Shown: positions 9,085 through 17,340 of the stretch, piece by piece
How the letters are laid out: every line of letters starts with the position of its first letter
How positions within the stretch are numbered: the first letter of the stretch is position 1
Assembly: GCA_022340565.1 (NCBI GenBank)
Contig: JAJDNR010000153.1
Coordinates: forward strand, 1 to 54,643
DNA: 54,643 nucleotides
Direction: 5' to 3'
Source of the DNA: Desulfofustis sp.
GTDB lineage: Bacteria > Desulfobacterota > Desulfobulbia > Desulfobulbales > Desulfocapsaceae
Translations under genes and position numbers: made by a program
Notes under the pieces: generated by a model
The model's database searches: none
What the model saw: the letters and a program-made list of their open reading frames with translations, nothing else
What the model was told of the DNA's origin: nothing

Positions 9085-9203
9085 GACCTATCACTTCGGT
9101 TAAACCGTTGCATGATGCCACCATCTCGCCGATCGGCCAGCAACCGCCCTAACCTCAATTTCGGCATAGCTCCCCGCTTCGCAACCGGCCCGCGCTGGAG
9201 AGA

Positions 9204-10394
9204 TTACCGCATACGCCGGGCCCACACCGCATAGAGCGGGTCGGAAAAAAGCTCCTGGCCACCGTATCTGTCGTCTGAAGGTCTCGGATACCCCCGAATT
9301 GACTCGGACTGAATATCCGCGAAGCCGGGTTCGTTGATAAAGTAGCTGAGCAACAGTCCCTGCCGCTCAAACGGGTGCAGATCAGACCACCTGACGATCT
9401 GCTTGCCGGGAAACCACCGTTCCGAAACGACAGCTGCAAACAAGCCGCCGGGCACCAGGACCCTGGCAAGCTCCTTCATGATTTCGCGGGGCCGGCTCAG
9501 GTACTCGATGGACACGGTACACACGGCTGCATCGAAACTGCCGTCCTGATATGGCAGCACCGGCTGTCGGTTGAGATCATGCACCTTGAACTCTGTCAAA
9601 GCGCTGTTGCTCCGCATTTCCTCTTCGTTGAGCCCAAGTCCCGCGATGCTGCAGGATGAATGCGATGGCGAAATATGAGAGTGCCAGCTGCTCATCAGGT
9701 CCAGCACCCGCGCTCCCGGCTCGAGCAGACGTGCATAGAGCGAGCTGACATGAGCGCGGGCCGTGTCATCGAGATGATGCACCATTCTCGGATTCCTGTA
9801 GAACAAACGGTCGTCTTCTTCGTTTTCCCTTGGATACGGATAGCTGCCGTCTTCATAGATGCCGGAGGGGTTTAACGGAACCTGCATTCCGGGGCCGTTG
9901 CCGGTCAGTATCTCGGCAATATCCTGAACGGTTCCGCCTCGTTGTGGACCGATTTCCCGTGTCTCTTTGATCTCGGCGCCAATGCTCACGGGAACCCCTG
10001 CCAGGGGGTGGTTCAAGTCGACCACCACCGTCTCTTCGCTCACTTCCAGGAGTCTCATGGGGGTCAGGTTTTCCGGGAAAGAATTCAGTGGTCTCCAGGC
10101 GATACCCCGGGGATAGAACCGACCTGCCTGAAGCTCTACATTGGTTCCGTTAACCTGAGATCGAGGGAACGAAACGATCGAGCGCGGGGAATGCTCCGGG
10201 ACCAGAGATCCGGCGGCGAACGCCTGCTCGTATGTCTGTCCCGAAGCCATTTGCGGCAGGGCTTTGTCCATGCCGTCAGGCAAGATGTCCCGCCAGAAAT
10301 CCACTCTGCCGATATAATATCGGTCCCTGTGCCGGGCATAGGCGCTGCTCCAGCTCAAAGAGAACTCAATGGCGGCCAATTTACGGGTATCCAT
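9204..10394 (-). CDS. FKBP-like domain fused to a SAM-dependent methyltransferase
   Basis: A two-part cytoplasmic protein. With the ATG at 10394 it has 396 residues. The first half ends in a segment (about 121-145) with VVVDLNHPLAG, the flap-region signature of SlyD-type FKBP prolyl isomerases. The second half (about 200-396) is a class I methyltransferase with motif I in the variant form RVLDLMSSWHSHISP, then DGSFDAAVCTVSIEYLSRP and ELARVLVPGGLFAAVVSERW. The target is unknown. The frame stays open to 10592, but the first 66 codons look non-coding, and a well-placed AGGAGG there serves an ATG in another frame. The start is therefore uncertain: 10394 fits the apparent domain edge but has only a weak GGA upstream. 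The gene diverges from the FAD oxidoreductase. Confidence 0.75.
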   Translation of the reverse strand: MDTRKLAAIEFSLSWSSAYARHRDRYYIGRVDFWRDILPDGMDKALPQMASGQTYEQAFAAGSLVPEHSPRSIVSFPRSQVNGTNVELQAGRFYPRGIAWRPLNSFPENLTPMRLLEVSEETVVVDLNHPLAGVPVSIGAEIKETREIGPQRGGTVQDIAEILTGNGPGMQVPLNPSGIYEDGSYPYPRENEEDDRLFYRNPRMVHHLDDTARAHVSSLYARLLEPGARVLDLMSSWHSHISPSHSSCSIAGLGLNEEEMRSNSALTEFKVHDLNRQPVLPYQDGSFDAAVCTVSIEYLSRPREIMKELARVLVPGGLFAAVVSERWFPGKQIVRWSDLHPFERQGLLLSYFINEPGFADIQSESIRGYPRPSDDRYGGQELFSDPLYAVWARRMR

Positions 10395-10747
10395 GGCATA
10401 ATCCGGAAAAGATTGTGGGACGGGCACCGAACCCGGCCCCGGTTGGTCATGGTCGTTCACCTCCTGCATCATGCTGTCTGTGACAATAAGCAGCAATGAC
10501 GGCCCTGTCTTGATCGGAGGTGCAATGAGCGAGTCCGGAAGAAACCTGGTAACGAACCGATTTGCCGCCCATGGCAGGCTGTGCCGTTGCACTGCACCTC
10601 AGGTAATCGATCAGGGTTCCGGTAACCGGTAAATTTTTTATCTGCCGTTCTTTTACCGGTTGATCGTCTCTCTTTCCGTTCGTAAGGTAGTGTATACAGA
10701 CGATAGAGCAGATAGAGGCGAGTCATTCAACGGGGGTGGGTGAAGAC

Positions 10748-12013
10748 ATGCAGAACAAAACACCGTGTGAGGTCGTGATCATCGGTGCCGGAGTTTCCGG
10801 CCTGTCATGCGCCAGGGCACTCCACCGCAATGATATCTCTTTCACCATCCTGGAGCGATCCGCTCGACCAGGGGGTAGAATCAAGACCGATCAGATCGAT
10901 GGCTTTCAGTTGGACCACGGTTTCCAGGTCCTGCAGACAGGATATCCGGGGATCGGCGATTACCTGCGTCTCGATGACCTGCGCCTCAGCCCCTTCCCCG
11001 CCGGAGTGCGGATCCGGCATGCCGGCCGATTTCATGTCCTTGCCGACCCGCGCTGCCATTTCAAACATGCGGCCTCGACCATTGTTTCTCCGATCGGCAC
11101 TTGTCGTGACCGGATTCGAGTGCTCACCCTGGCCCGGGAAGTGAGCGCCAGATCGATGCAGGAAATTTTTGCGGAACCCGAGGAAACGGCCTCTGAATTT
11201 CTCCGCAGCCGGGGCTTTTCAGCGGATTTCATTTCGCGCTTCTTTACCCCTTTCTTGGCCGGCGCATGCCTCGACCAGAGCCTCCAGGTGTCATCCAGGG
11301 TTTTGAAATACGTGATGCGCCTGTTTACCACCGGCGCTGCGACGCTGCCTGCTGAAGGTATGGCGGCGATTGTAAGCCAGCTGGTTTCAGGCCTACCGGA
11401 AGGCTCGATACAGTACCAGCGCGAGGTGACACGCGTCGAGCCGGGGTCGGTGACCCTTGCCGGCGGGGAAATTATCGGGGCCGACAAGATTGTCCTAGCC
11501 GTCGCTGAAAGGGAGCTGGGAGCCGTGCTGACAGCCGCCAGCCCCCGTCCATCGGTCGGTGAAGCCTGCCTCTATTTCTCCGCTGACTGGCGGCCGCCTT
11601 TTCAAGAGCCATTCCTGATACTGAACGGAGATAACCGTGGTCCGATCAACAACATTGCCTTCCCAAGCCTGGTTTCGCGCACATACGCGCCGCCGGGTAA
11701 GACGCTGATCGCCATTGTGGTACTCGGTCAACAGTTCATCGGACGGGATGACCTCGAAGATCTCGTTCGCCTTCAATGCACTGAGTGGTTCGGTTCGGCG
11801 GTCTCCCAATGGCAGCATCTCAAGACCTACCGCATTCACCATGCGCTGCCGCTGCAGACCCCGCCGACGGCCAGCCCTTACCAGGCGGTGCTGCCCGGTC
11901 AGGCCGGCATCGTGGTATGCGGTGAGCATCACAGCCTGCCGGGGTTGCAGTGGGCGATGATGTCCGGTGCGAGGGCAGCTGAAACCATCATCAGGCCGTC
12001 GTCGGGCGACTGA
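10748..12013 (+). CDS. FAD-dependent amine-oxidase/phytoene-desaturase-like oxidoreductase
   Basis: A 421-residue flavoprotein. The N-terminus VVIIGAGVSGLSCARAL is a Rossmann dinucleotide-binding loop, followed by FTILERSARPGGRIKTD, the conserved Arg-Gly-Gly-Arg region of monoamine oxidases, protoporphyrinogen oxidases and carotenoid desaturases. The C-terminal IVVCGEHHSLPGLQWAMMSG is the usual FAD-closing motif (G-D/E-x-x-x-x-x-S-x-x-G-A-x-x-S-G). The substrate cannot be assigned. The frame also has a GTG at 10736, and I chose the ATG at 10748 because the family motif begins right after it. A split-barrel flavin protein follows 30 bases later and then a phosphotransferase-like gene, suggesting one three-gene operon. 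Confidence 0.85.
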   Translation: MQNKTPCEVVIIGAGVSGLSCARALHRNDISFTILERSARPGGRIKTDQIDGFQLDHGFQVLQTGYPGIGDYLRLDDLRLSPFPAGVRIRHAGRFHVLADPRCHFKHAASTIVSPIGTCRDRIRVLTLAREVSARSMQEIFAEPEETASEFLRSRGFSADFISRFFTPFLAGACLDQSLQVSSRVLKYVMRLFTTGAATLPAEGMAAIVSQLVSGLPEGSIQYQREVTRVEPGSVTLAGGEIIGADKIVLAVAERELGAVLTAASPRPSVGEACLYFSADWRPPFQEPFLILNGDNRGPINNIAFPSLVSRTYAPPGKTLIAIVVLGQQFIGRDDLEDLVRLQCTEWFGSAVSQWQHLKTYRIHHALPLQTPPTASPYQAVLPGQAGIVVCGEHHSLPGLQWAMMSGARAAETIIRPSSGD

Positions 12014-12043
12014 TCCGGGCGGCCGATCTATCAAAGAGGGAGT

Positions 12044-12517
12044 ATGAAGGATACCGATACGGTTCTCCACGAACGAATTAAGGCGCTGCTTTCAAGCCAG
12101 CCGCTTGCGGTCCTTTCGACCCAGCGGAACGGGCAGCCCTATTCGAGTCTTATGGCCTTTGCCTTCACCGATGATCTGCGGTCGCTGGTGGTGGCCACCG
12201 GAGCATCTACTCGCAAGCATCAGAACATCGTAATGGATTCGAGGGTTTCCCTGCTCGTTGACAACCGGTCGAATCGCGAGGAGGACTTTCATGCCGCCGC
12301 GGCGGTCACCATTCTTGGCACTGCTCGGCGGATAGATGCCGGTGAACGCGCCGTTCATGAACAACTCTATCTGAAACGGCATCCGTATCTGCAGCAATTC
12401 TGCCGCTCTCCCACCACCAACCTGTTTCAGATCAGTGTCAGTCACTATATCATGGTCACCCGGTTCCAGAGTGTCATGGAATATCATATCGCCGATGACA
12501 TCGATTTATTCTCCTGA
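12044..12517 (+). CDS. Pyridoxamine 5'-phosphate oxidase-like split-barrel protein
   Basis: 157 residues with the split beta-barrel fold used by PNPOx-like proteins to bind FMN, F420 or heme. Family features are the opening helix, the strand AVLSTQRNGQPYSSLMAFAF, then LVVATGASTRKHQNI, with the Lys-His-x-Asn region typical of the group, and RVSLLVDNRSN. It lacks the length (about 210 residues) and C-terminal domain of true PdxH. The start is supported by AGGGAG at 12036-12041 just before the ATG. The last 23 bases overlap the next gene if that gene starts at 12495, pointing to coupled translation. Its ligand and reaction are unknown. Confidence 0.85.
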   Translation: MKDTDTVLHERIKALLSSQPLAVLSTQRNGQPYSSLMAFAFTDDLRSLVVATGASTRKHQNIVMDSRVSLLVDNRSNREEDFHAAAAVTILGTARRIDAGERAVHEQLYLKRHPYLQQFCRSPTTNLFQISVSHYIMVTRFQSVMEYHIADDIDLFS

Positions 12518-14696
12518 AAACCTTCCGACGGACGGCCCTGCAAGTGTTGGCGGAAAAGGCCATGCCCTTCTTGCCATGCATGCGGGGGGTCTGCCCGTGC
12601 CGCCGCCGATCTGCATCAGCACCGGGGTCTACGACCGCTATGTGGATCACAACCGCCTCCGCGAACGCATCGGCCTGGAGTTGTACCGCAAGAATATCGA
12701 GGATATGCGCTGGGAAGAGATCTGGGATGCCAGTCTGCGCATACAGCATCTCTTCATGCAGGCAACGCTGCCGAAGCAACTGGAAGAGGAGATTCTCGAG
12801 GCCATAAGGCAAGTGTTCGGGAACCAGCCGCTGGCTATCCGATCGTCAGCTCCGGAGGAGGATGGAGCAGGAGGCTCTTTTGCCGGTTTGCACGAATCTT
12901 ATGTCAACGTCGTGGGCCAGCAGGATATTCTGAAGAAGATCAAGAAGGTGTGGGCTTCCCTTTGGTCGGACAGGGCCATACTGTATCGGCAGGAACTTCG
13001 ACTCGAGATATTGAGAAGCCGAATGGCGGTTGTCATCCAGCCGTTTGTTGCCGGTGACGTTTCGGGGGTACTCTTCACCCGCAGCCCCTTTGATGAAAGC
13101 CAGATGGTGCTCGAAGCGGTGCACGGCATCAATCAGGGCCTGGTCGATGGAGAGGTCGAGCCGGACCGCTGGCTTATCGACCGGAAAACCGGAAAAGTTG
13201 CCAAACATACCAGGCCTGAGCAGCGTGATCTCGTGCTGCTCGGCGGGGAGGCCGGCGGAGTCAGGCGAAGCCGGCTGGATCAGGACAGACGCAACAGCCC
13301 GCCGCTCGACACTCGCGCCATCGAAGAACTCGTGCAATTGGGAGTGGAGGTAGAACGGGTCTTCGGCGCCGGCCAGGATATCGAATGGACCTTTGTGCAG
13401 GGGAGCCCGGTCCTTCTTCAGTCTCGGCCCATTACCGCGGGCCGGGCCGGCGACGCTGCGGATAAGCGCTCCTGGTACCTCAGTCTGACCCGAAGCTATG
13501 ACAATCTCCTCAGCCTCCGGGAGCGGATTGCCTGCACCCTGATACCGCAGATGGATGACGATGCCGAGCACCTGTCGCAGCTGAACCTCGAGGAATTGAG
13601 CGACGCCGAGCTGGCCCTCGAAATCGAGCGGCGCTTCGATCTCAACGAAAAATGGACATCCGTCTACTGGAGCGACTTCATCCCCTTCGCACACGGGGTT
13701 CGGCTTTTTGGCGAAGTGTACAATGAAGTCGTCGAACCGCGAGACCCGTTCGAATTCGTTTCTCTGCTGTGCGGGCAGAAGATGCTCAGCACCAGGCGCA
13801 ACGAATTGCTTCTCAGGTGCGCCCGGATTGCCGCCAAGAGCGACCATATTCTCGAGCACCTCAAGCGCGGTGTGATTGATGGGATCGAGGACAGCGAGTT
13901 CCAGGCGAGCATTCACAGCCTCAGGCACCACTTCTCGACCGACGCTGCAGGAATCGGCGTTCCCGGCTCGGTGGGGGAAATCATTGCGGCAATGATCCTC
14001 CAATATACCTACCTGGAAAACGGATCAAGCAGGAAGCCCGGCAATGAACGCGAAGCCCTCGAGAAGGCGTTTCTGGACAAGGCGCGGCACACGCTTTCGA
14101 TGGAACCCGCGGAACTGCTCAGCCTCGCACGGGAGAGTTACCGGCTGCGCGATGACGACAATATCCATCTCGGCAGAATCGGCCAGGAATTGGAGCGTGC
14201 CGTGCGGCTCGCCCGGCAGAGGCTCCGCGCGGCGGGAAAAAGCGTTGGTGATACCCTGCCTGCAGCCGATCTCTGTCGTATGCTCCGGGGAAAGCTCGAC
14301 GTGGTAGAATGGCGCGGCGGCGAACCTGCGACGGCTCAGCCCCCGGGACGGGCCAGGGCACGGCAGCTGCAGGGACAGCCGGCGAGCAGGGGGATGGCGA
14401 CCGGCAGCGCCCGGGTTATCACTGTACCGGCGGACCTGTCGGCATTCAAGAAGGGAGAGGTACTGGTGATCGACTCGATCGATCCGACCATGACGTTTTT
14501 TGCTCCGCTGGCAGCGGCGATCGTCGAGCGCAGGGGCGGGATGCTCATTCACGGCGCGATCATCGCCCGCGAATACGGCATCCCCTGCGTTACCGGCGTG
14601 GTTGGCGCCACCGAGCTGATCCGCACCGGGGACCGCATCACCGTCGACGGCTATCTCGGTATCTGCACGCTCCAGAAGAAGAACTACAACAGCTAA
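12495..14696 (+). CDS. PEP-synthase/PPDK-like protein lacking the PEP-binding barrel
   Basis: A 733-residue protein with an N-terminal ATP-grasp domain of the pyruvate phosphate dikinase type (about 10-320). That domain includes GGKGHALLAMHAGGLPVPPP, LAIRSSAPEEDGAGGSFAGL and DIEWTFVQGSPVLLQSRPIT. A middle region of about 280 residues with little recognisable signature follows. The C-terminal swivelling phosphohistidine domain reads RGGMLIHGAIIAREYGIPCV, and the His is the usual phosphate carrier. The enolpyruvate barrel of PpsA or PpdK is absent. This order (ATP-grasp, unique middle, His domain) is also that of rifampin phosphotransferase, so phosphorylation of a small molecule is a reasonable guess but not shown. 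The frame is open from 12435; I prefer the ATG at 12495, where homology begins. Confidence 0.8.
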   Translation: MTSIYSPENLPTDGPASVGGKGHALLAMHAGGLPVPPPICISTGVYDRYVDHNRLRERIGLELYRKNIEDMRWEEIWDASLRIQHLFMQATLPKQLEEEILEAIRQVFGNQPLAIRSSAPEEDGAGGSFAGLHESYVNVVGQQDILKKIKKVWASLWSDRAILYRQELRLEILRSRMAVVIQPFVAGDVSGVLFTRSPFDESQMVLEAVHGINQGLVDGEVEPDRWLIDRKTGKVAKHTRPEQRDLVLLGGEAGGVRRSRLDQDRRNSPPLDTRAIEELVQLGVEVERVFGAGQDIEWTFVQGSPVLLQSRPITAGRAGDAADKRSWYLSLTRSYDNLLSLRERIACTLIPQMDDDAEHLSQLNLEELSDAELALEIERRFDLNEKWTSVYWSDFIPFAHGVRLFGEVYNEVVEPRDPFEFVSLLCGQKMLSTRRNELLLRCARIAAKSDHILEHLKRGVIDGIEDSEFQASIHSLRHHFSTDAAGIGVPGSVGEIIAAMILQYTYLENGSSRKPGNEREALEKAFLDKARHTLSMEPAELLSLARESYRLRDDDNIHLGRIGQELERAVRLARQRLRAAGKSVGDTLPAADLCRMLRGKLDVVEWRGGEPATAQPPGRARARQLQGQPASRGMATGSARVITVPADLSAFKKGEVLVIDSIDPTMTFFAPLAAAIVERRGGMLIHGAIIAREYGIPCVTGVVGATELIRTGDRITVDGYLGICTLQKKNYNS

Positions 14697-14901
14697 ACAG
14701 ACATCTGCAACGGGTGGAGCCTGGCGGTCAGACGCCGCTGGATTGCGCCGGCAGGCCCGCTTCCACGCCGGGCAGACCTGCAGCCCAGAGCGGCTGCAAG
14801 CTCAACGATATTGCCTGCCTGCACTTGATTTTGTTTGGTGCGCACCTATTTTTTTCGGTAGTGCCACCCCATACATTTTTCAAGACCAAAGGAGCGGTAT
14901 C

Positions 14902-15102
14902 ATGACGGATGAAAATTATCAGAATTTAGGCAGTTCGGAAGGCGGATATGAATCCATGGTCTGGGTTCGGGATAAGGACGGCAAGGAGTACGCATGCTAC
15001 CTTAAGGACATCAAGGGGATAAAAGCAAAAGAGGAACTCACCGAGGAAGAAAAAGCCAAATGCGTTGATGTGAGCACGATCATCGGCACTGAACGCTGGT
15101 AA
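14902..15102 (+). CDS. Small acidic protein of unknown function
   Basis: 66 residues. AAAGGAG at 14888-14894 precedes the ATG at a normal distance, so the gene is probably real. The protein is rich in Glu and Lys, has no membrane segment, and carries two Cys about 33 residues apart in the segments EYACYLKDIKG and KAKCVDVSTI. I do not recognise a family. The preceding 205 bases (14697-14901) show no gene. It converges on the glutaredoxin-FTR fusion, with a GC-rich inverted repeat between the two. It could be a small redox-linked or regulatory protein, but nothing in the sequence proves that. Confidence 0.6.
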   Translation: MTDENYQNLGSSEGGYESMVWVRDKDGKEYACYLKDIKGIKAKEELTEEEKAKCVDVSTIIGTERW

Positions 15103-15129
15103 GCGTTTTAAACACATCGATGCCAATCT

Positions 15130-15170
15130 GCCGGCCGGCCCAGGGTGCTAAAACCGATCGGCCGGCCGGC
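15130..15170. terminator. GC-rich inverted repeat between convergent genes
   Basis: An 11-base arm (15130-15140, GCCGGCCGGCC) pairs perfectly with 15160-15170 across a 19-base loop. It lies between the stop of the small gene at 15102 and the convergent Grx-FTR gene, whose last codons it overlaps. There is no U-run on either side, so it may act as a transcript-end stabiliser or a weak bidirectional terminator. Confidence 0.4.
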
Positions 15171-15723
15171 GTTCCGGCACCTCCAGGTGATCTACCTCAC
15201 CGGCATTCCAGGCGGGGCTCACATATAACTGACAAAAGCAGGCCCCATACTCCCTGACATCGGGTTCCCGATATACGCACGGACAGATGATATCACGGTC
15301 CTTTTCACGATCACCGGAAGCGAGCCGGCAGGGGCAGGACATATACCCGTAACGGTCTTTGTTTGTAAGCAGCGCGCGAAGAAGATCGAAGGTTCTTTCC
15401 CTGTCTTTATTGAACGGATAGCCCTTGGCTGTGTGTATTTTTTTAAGCGTTTCGTACAACTCGTCGACCTCGGTACGAATTCCAATTGCCTCTTTTATCT
15501 CTTGCGGTTTGAAGCCGACAATGACCGTGTCGTCCACCCGAACGGTCGGAAACGAGCATTGAGGATTGATCTTTTTGAGTTCATCTACCAGGTTCCCGCG
15601 CGCGTCATCCTCTAGCAGGTCGGCATCGACCGCCACATGTTTGACGCCGAGATCAGTGAGCATTTTTTTTATCGCCTGGCAATACGTGCAGGTGCTCAGG
15701 CTATAGAGCTTAACCGTTTTCAT
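15148..15723 (-). CDS. Glutaredoxin fused to ferredoxin:thioredoxin reductase catalytic chain
   Basis: 191-residue redox fusion. Residues 1-80 form a glutaredoxin/NrdH-like domain with the active site STCTYCQAIKKML (CxxC) and the cis-Pro region CSFPTVRVDD. Residues 105-180 match the catalytic beta chain of ferredoxin:thioredoxin reductase: a CPC, a second CPC and a CFC (usually CHC) hold a 4Fe-4S cluster and the redox disulfide. This probably passes electrons from ferredoxin to the attached glutaredoxin. The frame opens at 15756, but GAGGAG at 15733-15738 before the ATG at 15723 fits best. The His of the usual CHC is Phe here. It is last in a minus-strand series with UvsE, the selenoprotein and an antiporter. 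Confidence 0.85.
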   Translation of the reverse strand: MKTVKLYSLSTCTYCQAIKKMLTDLGVKHVAVDADLLEDDARGNLVDELKKINPQCSFPTVRVDDTVIVGFKPQEIKEAIGIRTEVDELYETLKKIHTAKGYPFNKDRERTFDLLRALLTNKDRYGYMSCPCRLASGDREKDRDIICPCVYREPDVREYGACFCQLYVSPAWNAGEVDHLEVPERRPADRF

Positions 15724-15858
15724 ATGACCGCACTCCTCGTTTTGCATGACATACACCGGCCACAGAACGCCGGCGCTCGATCATTTCTGATACCGAATGT
15801 ATGATGTTTTTCTCGCACAAGCCAGCCAAAACTGCCTGGCCAGCAGCTTCGGTTATGG

Positions 15859-16776
15859 TCATGCATCGCTGGCACGCAGACCGAAATGATCCATCAGCCG
15901 GACTACGGCAAGCTCCTTGGCCTTTGCCTCCACGTCGATCGTAGCGCGCAGCGGCAGCCAGATGCTGGGAACATCGACGGGATCGATATAATCGGCATGG
16001 GGGCGGAGGTTGTCTGCGTGCCATCCGTGCCGCGGCGAGCTGATGTGAAAATAGGGTTCCTGACCGCGTCCGACCCAGGTTTCCATGCACGCGGCGGTCG
16101 CCGCATCGACCGTCAGGCGGTCGGGCAGGCAGCGGTGGTGATGAACATCGTAGACAAACGGGATTTTCAGTCGGCGGCACAACGGCAGCAGATCGGCCGG
16201 GCTGTAGGTGAGGTCGTCGTTTTCCAGGGTCAATCGCTTCCGGACCCGTTTTGAAAGTAGTCTGAAATTCGACGCAAAGCGCTCCAACGCGGCCGTTTTA
16301 TCTCCATAGGCCCCGCCCCCGTGAATATTGATCACTTCGGCGCCGATCAATTCTGCGAGCATCCCCTGGTACTCGAGCTCTTCGATCGTCTTTTCAACAA
16401 CCCCGGTGCGGGGCGATGAAAGCACATTAAACTGGTCGGGGTGGAGACTGAGCCTGATGTCGTGTTCCCGCCGGTACCGGTTGATTCGTGACGACAGTGC
16501 CGCCACCTGGTCCGCTCCGGGCAGGTCGGCGACGCTATAGCCGACATCCGGATGAGTATATCTCGGAAAAAGAGGGGAAAGCACCCTGAAGGCCCGGATA
16601 TCTCTCGAATCGATCCATTTCAGTGCAGCCAGCAGACTGTTCAGGTTCTCGGTACAGAGTGCCGAGAGCTTTGCCAGTTGGGCCGGCCGATTCATTGACT
16701 CGAGATGTCTGGCGGTGGTCTGCGCGAAAGATACCGGCTGCTCCCTGAACATACAGCAGAGCCCGAATCTGAGCAT
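15859..16776 (-). CDS. uvsE: UV DNA damage endonuclease UvsE/UVDE
   Basis: 305-residue TIM-barrel endonuclease that nicks DNA 5' to UV photoproducts and some other lesions and uses divalent metals. Diagnostic stretches are RFGLCCMF at the N-terminus, RVLSPLFPRYTHPDVGY, RLSLHPDQFNVLSSP, the metal-ligand block EVINIHGGGAYGDKTAALER, LTLENDDLTYSPADLLPLCR and PFVYDVHHHRC. The His and Glu/Asp metal ligands are in place and the length is normal. GAGGAATAAG lies before the ATG. It starts 48 bases after the selenoprotein stop, so the two are likely co-transcribed, which suggests a light- or oxidant-stress group. Confidence 0.95.
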   Translation of the reverse strand: MLRFGLCCMFREQPVSFAQTTARHLESMNRPAQLAKLSALCTENLNSLLAALKWIDSRDIRAFRVLSPLFPRYTHPDVGYSVADLPGADQVAALSSRINRYRREHDIRLSLHPDQFNVLSSPRTGVVEKTIEELEYQGMLAELIGAEVINIHGGGAYGDKTAALERFASNFRLLSKRVRKRLTLENDDLTYSPADLLPLCRRLKIPFVYDVHHHRCLPDRLTVDAATAACMETWVGRGQEPYFHISSPRHGWHADNLRPHADYIDPVDVPSIWLPLRATIDVEAKAKELAVVRLMDHFGLRASDA

Positions 16777-16824
16777 GTTCTTATTCCTCGACGTGTTGAT
16801 TCTCTCGGCTCCGCCCCCTGGACA

Positions 16825-17340
16825 TCAGGAAGCGCCAAGCAATTGCTCGATCGACGGGTGATCTCCCGCCTTTCTGCTGCTGAAGCGAAACAGGAAGCGG
16901 CCAGCGGTATCGACTACCAAGGCCCCGCCTAGCTGCATGATATCTCCACGCACCGCTCCCGGGCGATAACCCGCCCGCAGTGCCCTGATCGCCCCGGTAA
17001 ACGGTTGCCAGCCGACGAGGCCCGCAATGCTATTCCCGAACCCGAGAAATGTAAAGGACTCAAGCGCTGGATCGGTAAGCAGCGTGCCGCCGTAGCCGGT
17101 TTGTTCCCGCAACCCGGGAAGCGCTGAAGGCTCGCTCGAACCAATAACAACGAGGTGGCGGTTGTTGCGGGCAAAATCGTTTTCGTGTGCGGCAAGCTCA
17201 GCAACCTGCTGACGACAGAACATTCATCCGAGATGTCTGACGAAAACGAGTACCGCGGTCTGCCGCTCCCACAGGCGACCCATCACCACCTGTTCACCAG
17301 ATTCGCTGAAAAGGGTGATGCTTTCAAAACTATCCTTCAT
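16825..17340 (-). CDS. Peroxiredoxin-like selenoprotein with in-frame UGA (UxxC active site)
   Basis: I read this as one 171-residue gene through a TGA at 17224-17226, giving selenocysteine at residue 39. The sequence runs QTAVLVFVRHLG, then U, then MFCRQQVAELAAHENDF. In the AhpC/TSA-like PRXL2 (SelU/SelL-like) family the same place reads RH-F-G-C-x-F-C-R, so U39 replaces the first Cys and C42 is the partner. Both halves continue one thioredoxin fold (LVVIGSSEPSALPG, then LLTDPALESFTFLGFG, then GGALVVDTAGRFLFRF), and no other reading is sensible. A SECIS-like hairpin begins 11 bases after the TGA. The start at 17340 has AGAGG upstream; a GGGAG-led ATG further upstream (near 17406) is possible. 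The function is probably thiol- or selenol-based peroxide or disulfide chemistry. It lies between the antiporter and uvsE. Confidence 0.88.
17198..17212 (-). promoter_or_regulatory. SECIS-like hairpin for the UGA at 17224-17226
   Basis: On the coding (minus) strand, 11 bases after the TGA, TCAGCA pairs perfectly with TGCTGA around a GGT loop. Bacterial SECIS elements bind SelB and need a short stem with a GGU-type apical loop about 16-37 bases after the UGA. Here the loop begins 17 bases after it, close to the classic fdhF spacing. Confidence 0.8.

Noticed and set aside
10365-10460. Short 31-codon frame (MTNRGRVR...) on the minus strand behind a strong AGGAGG
   Set aside because: It ends quickly and runs in a different phase over the start of the FKBP-methyltransferase gene, with no sign of a conserved peptide. 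It may be chance or a leader peptide, but I cannot support it.
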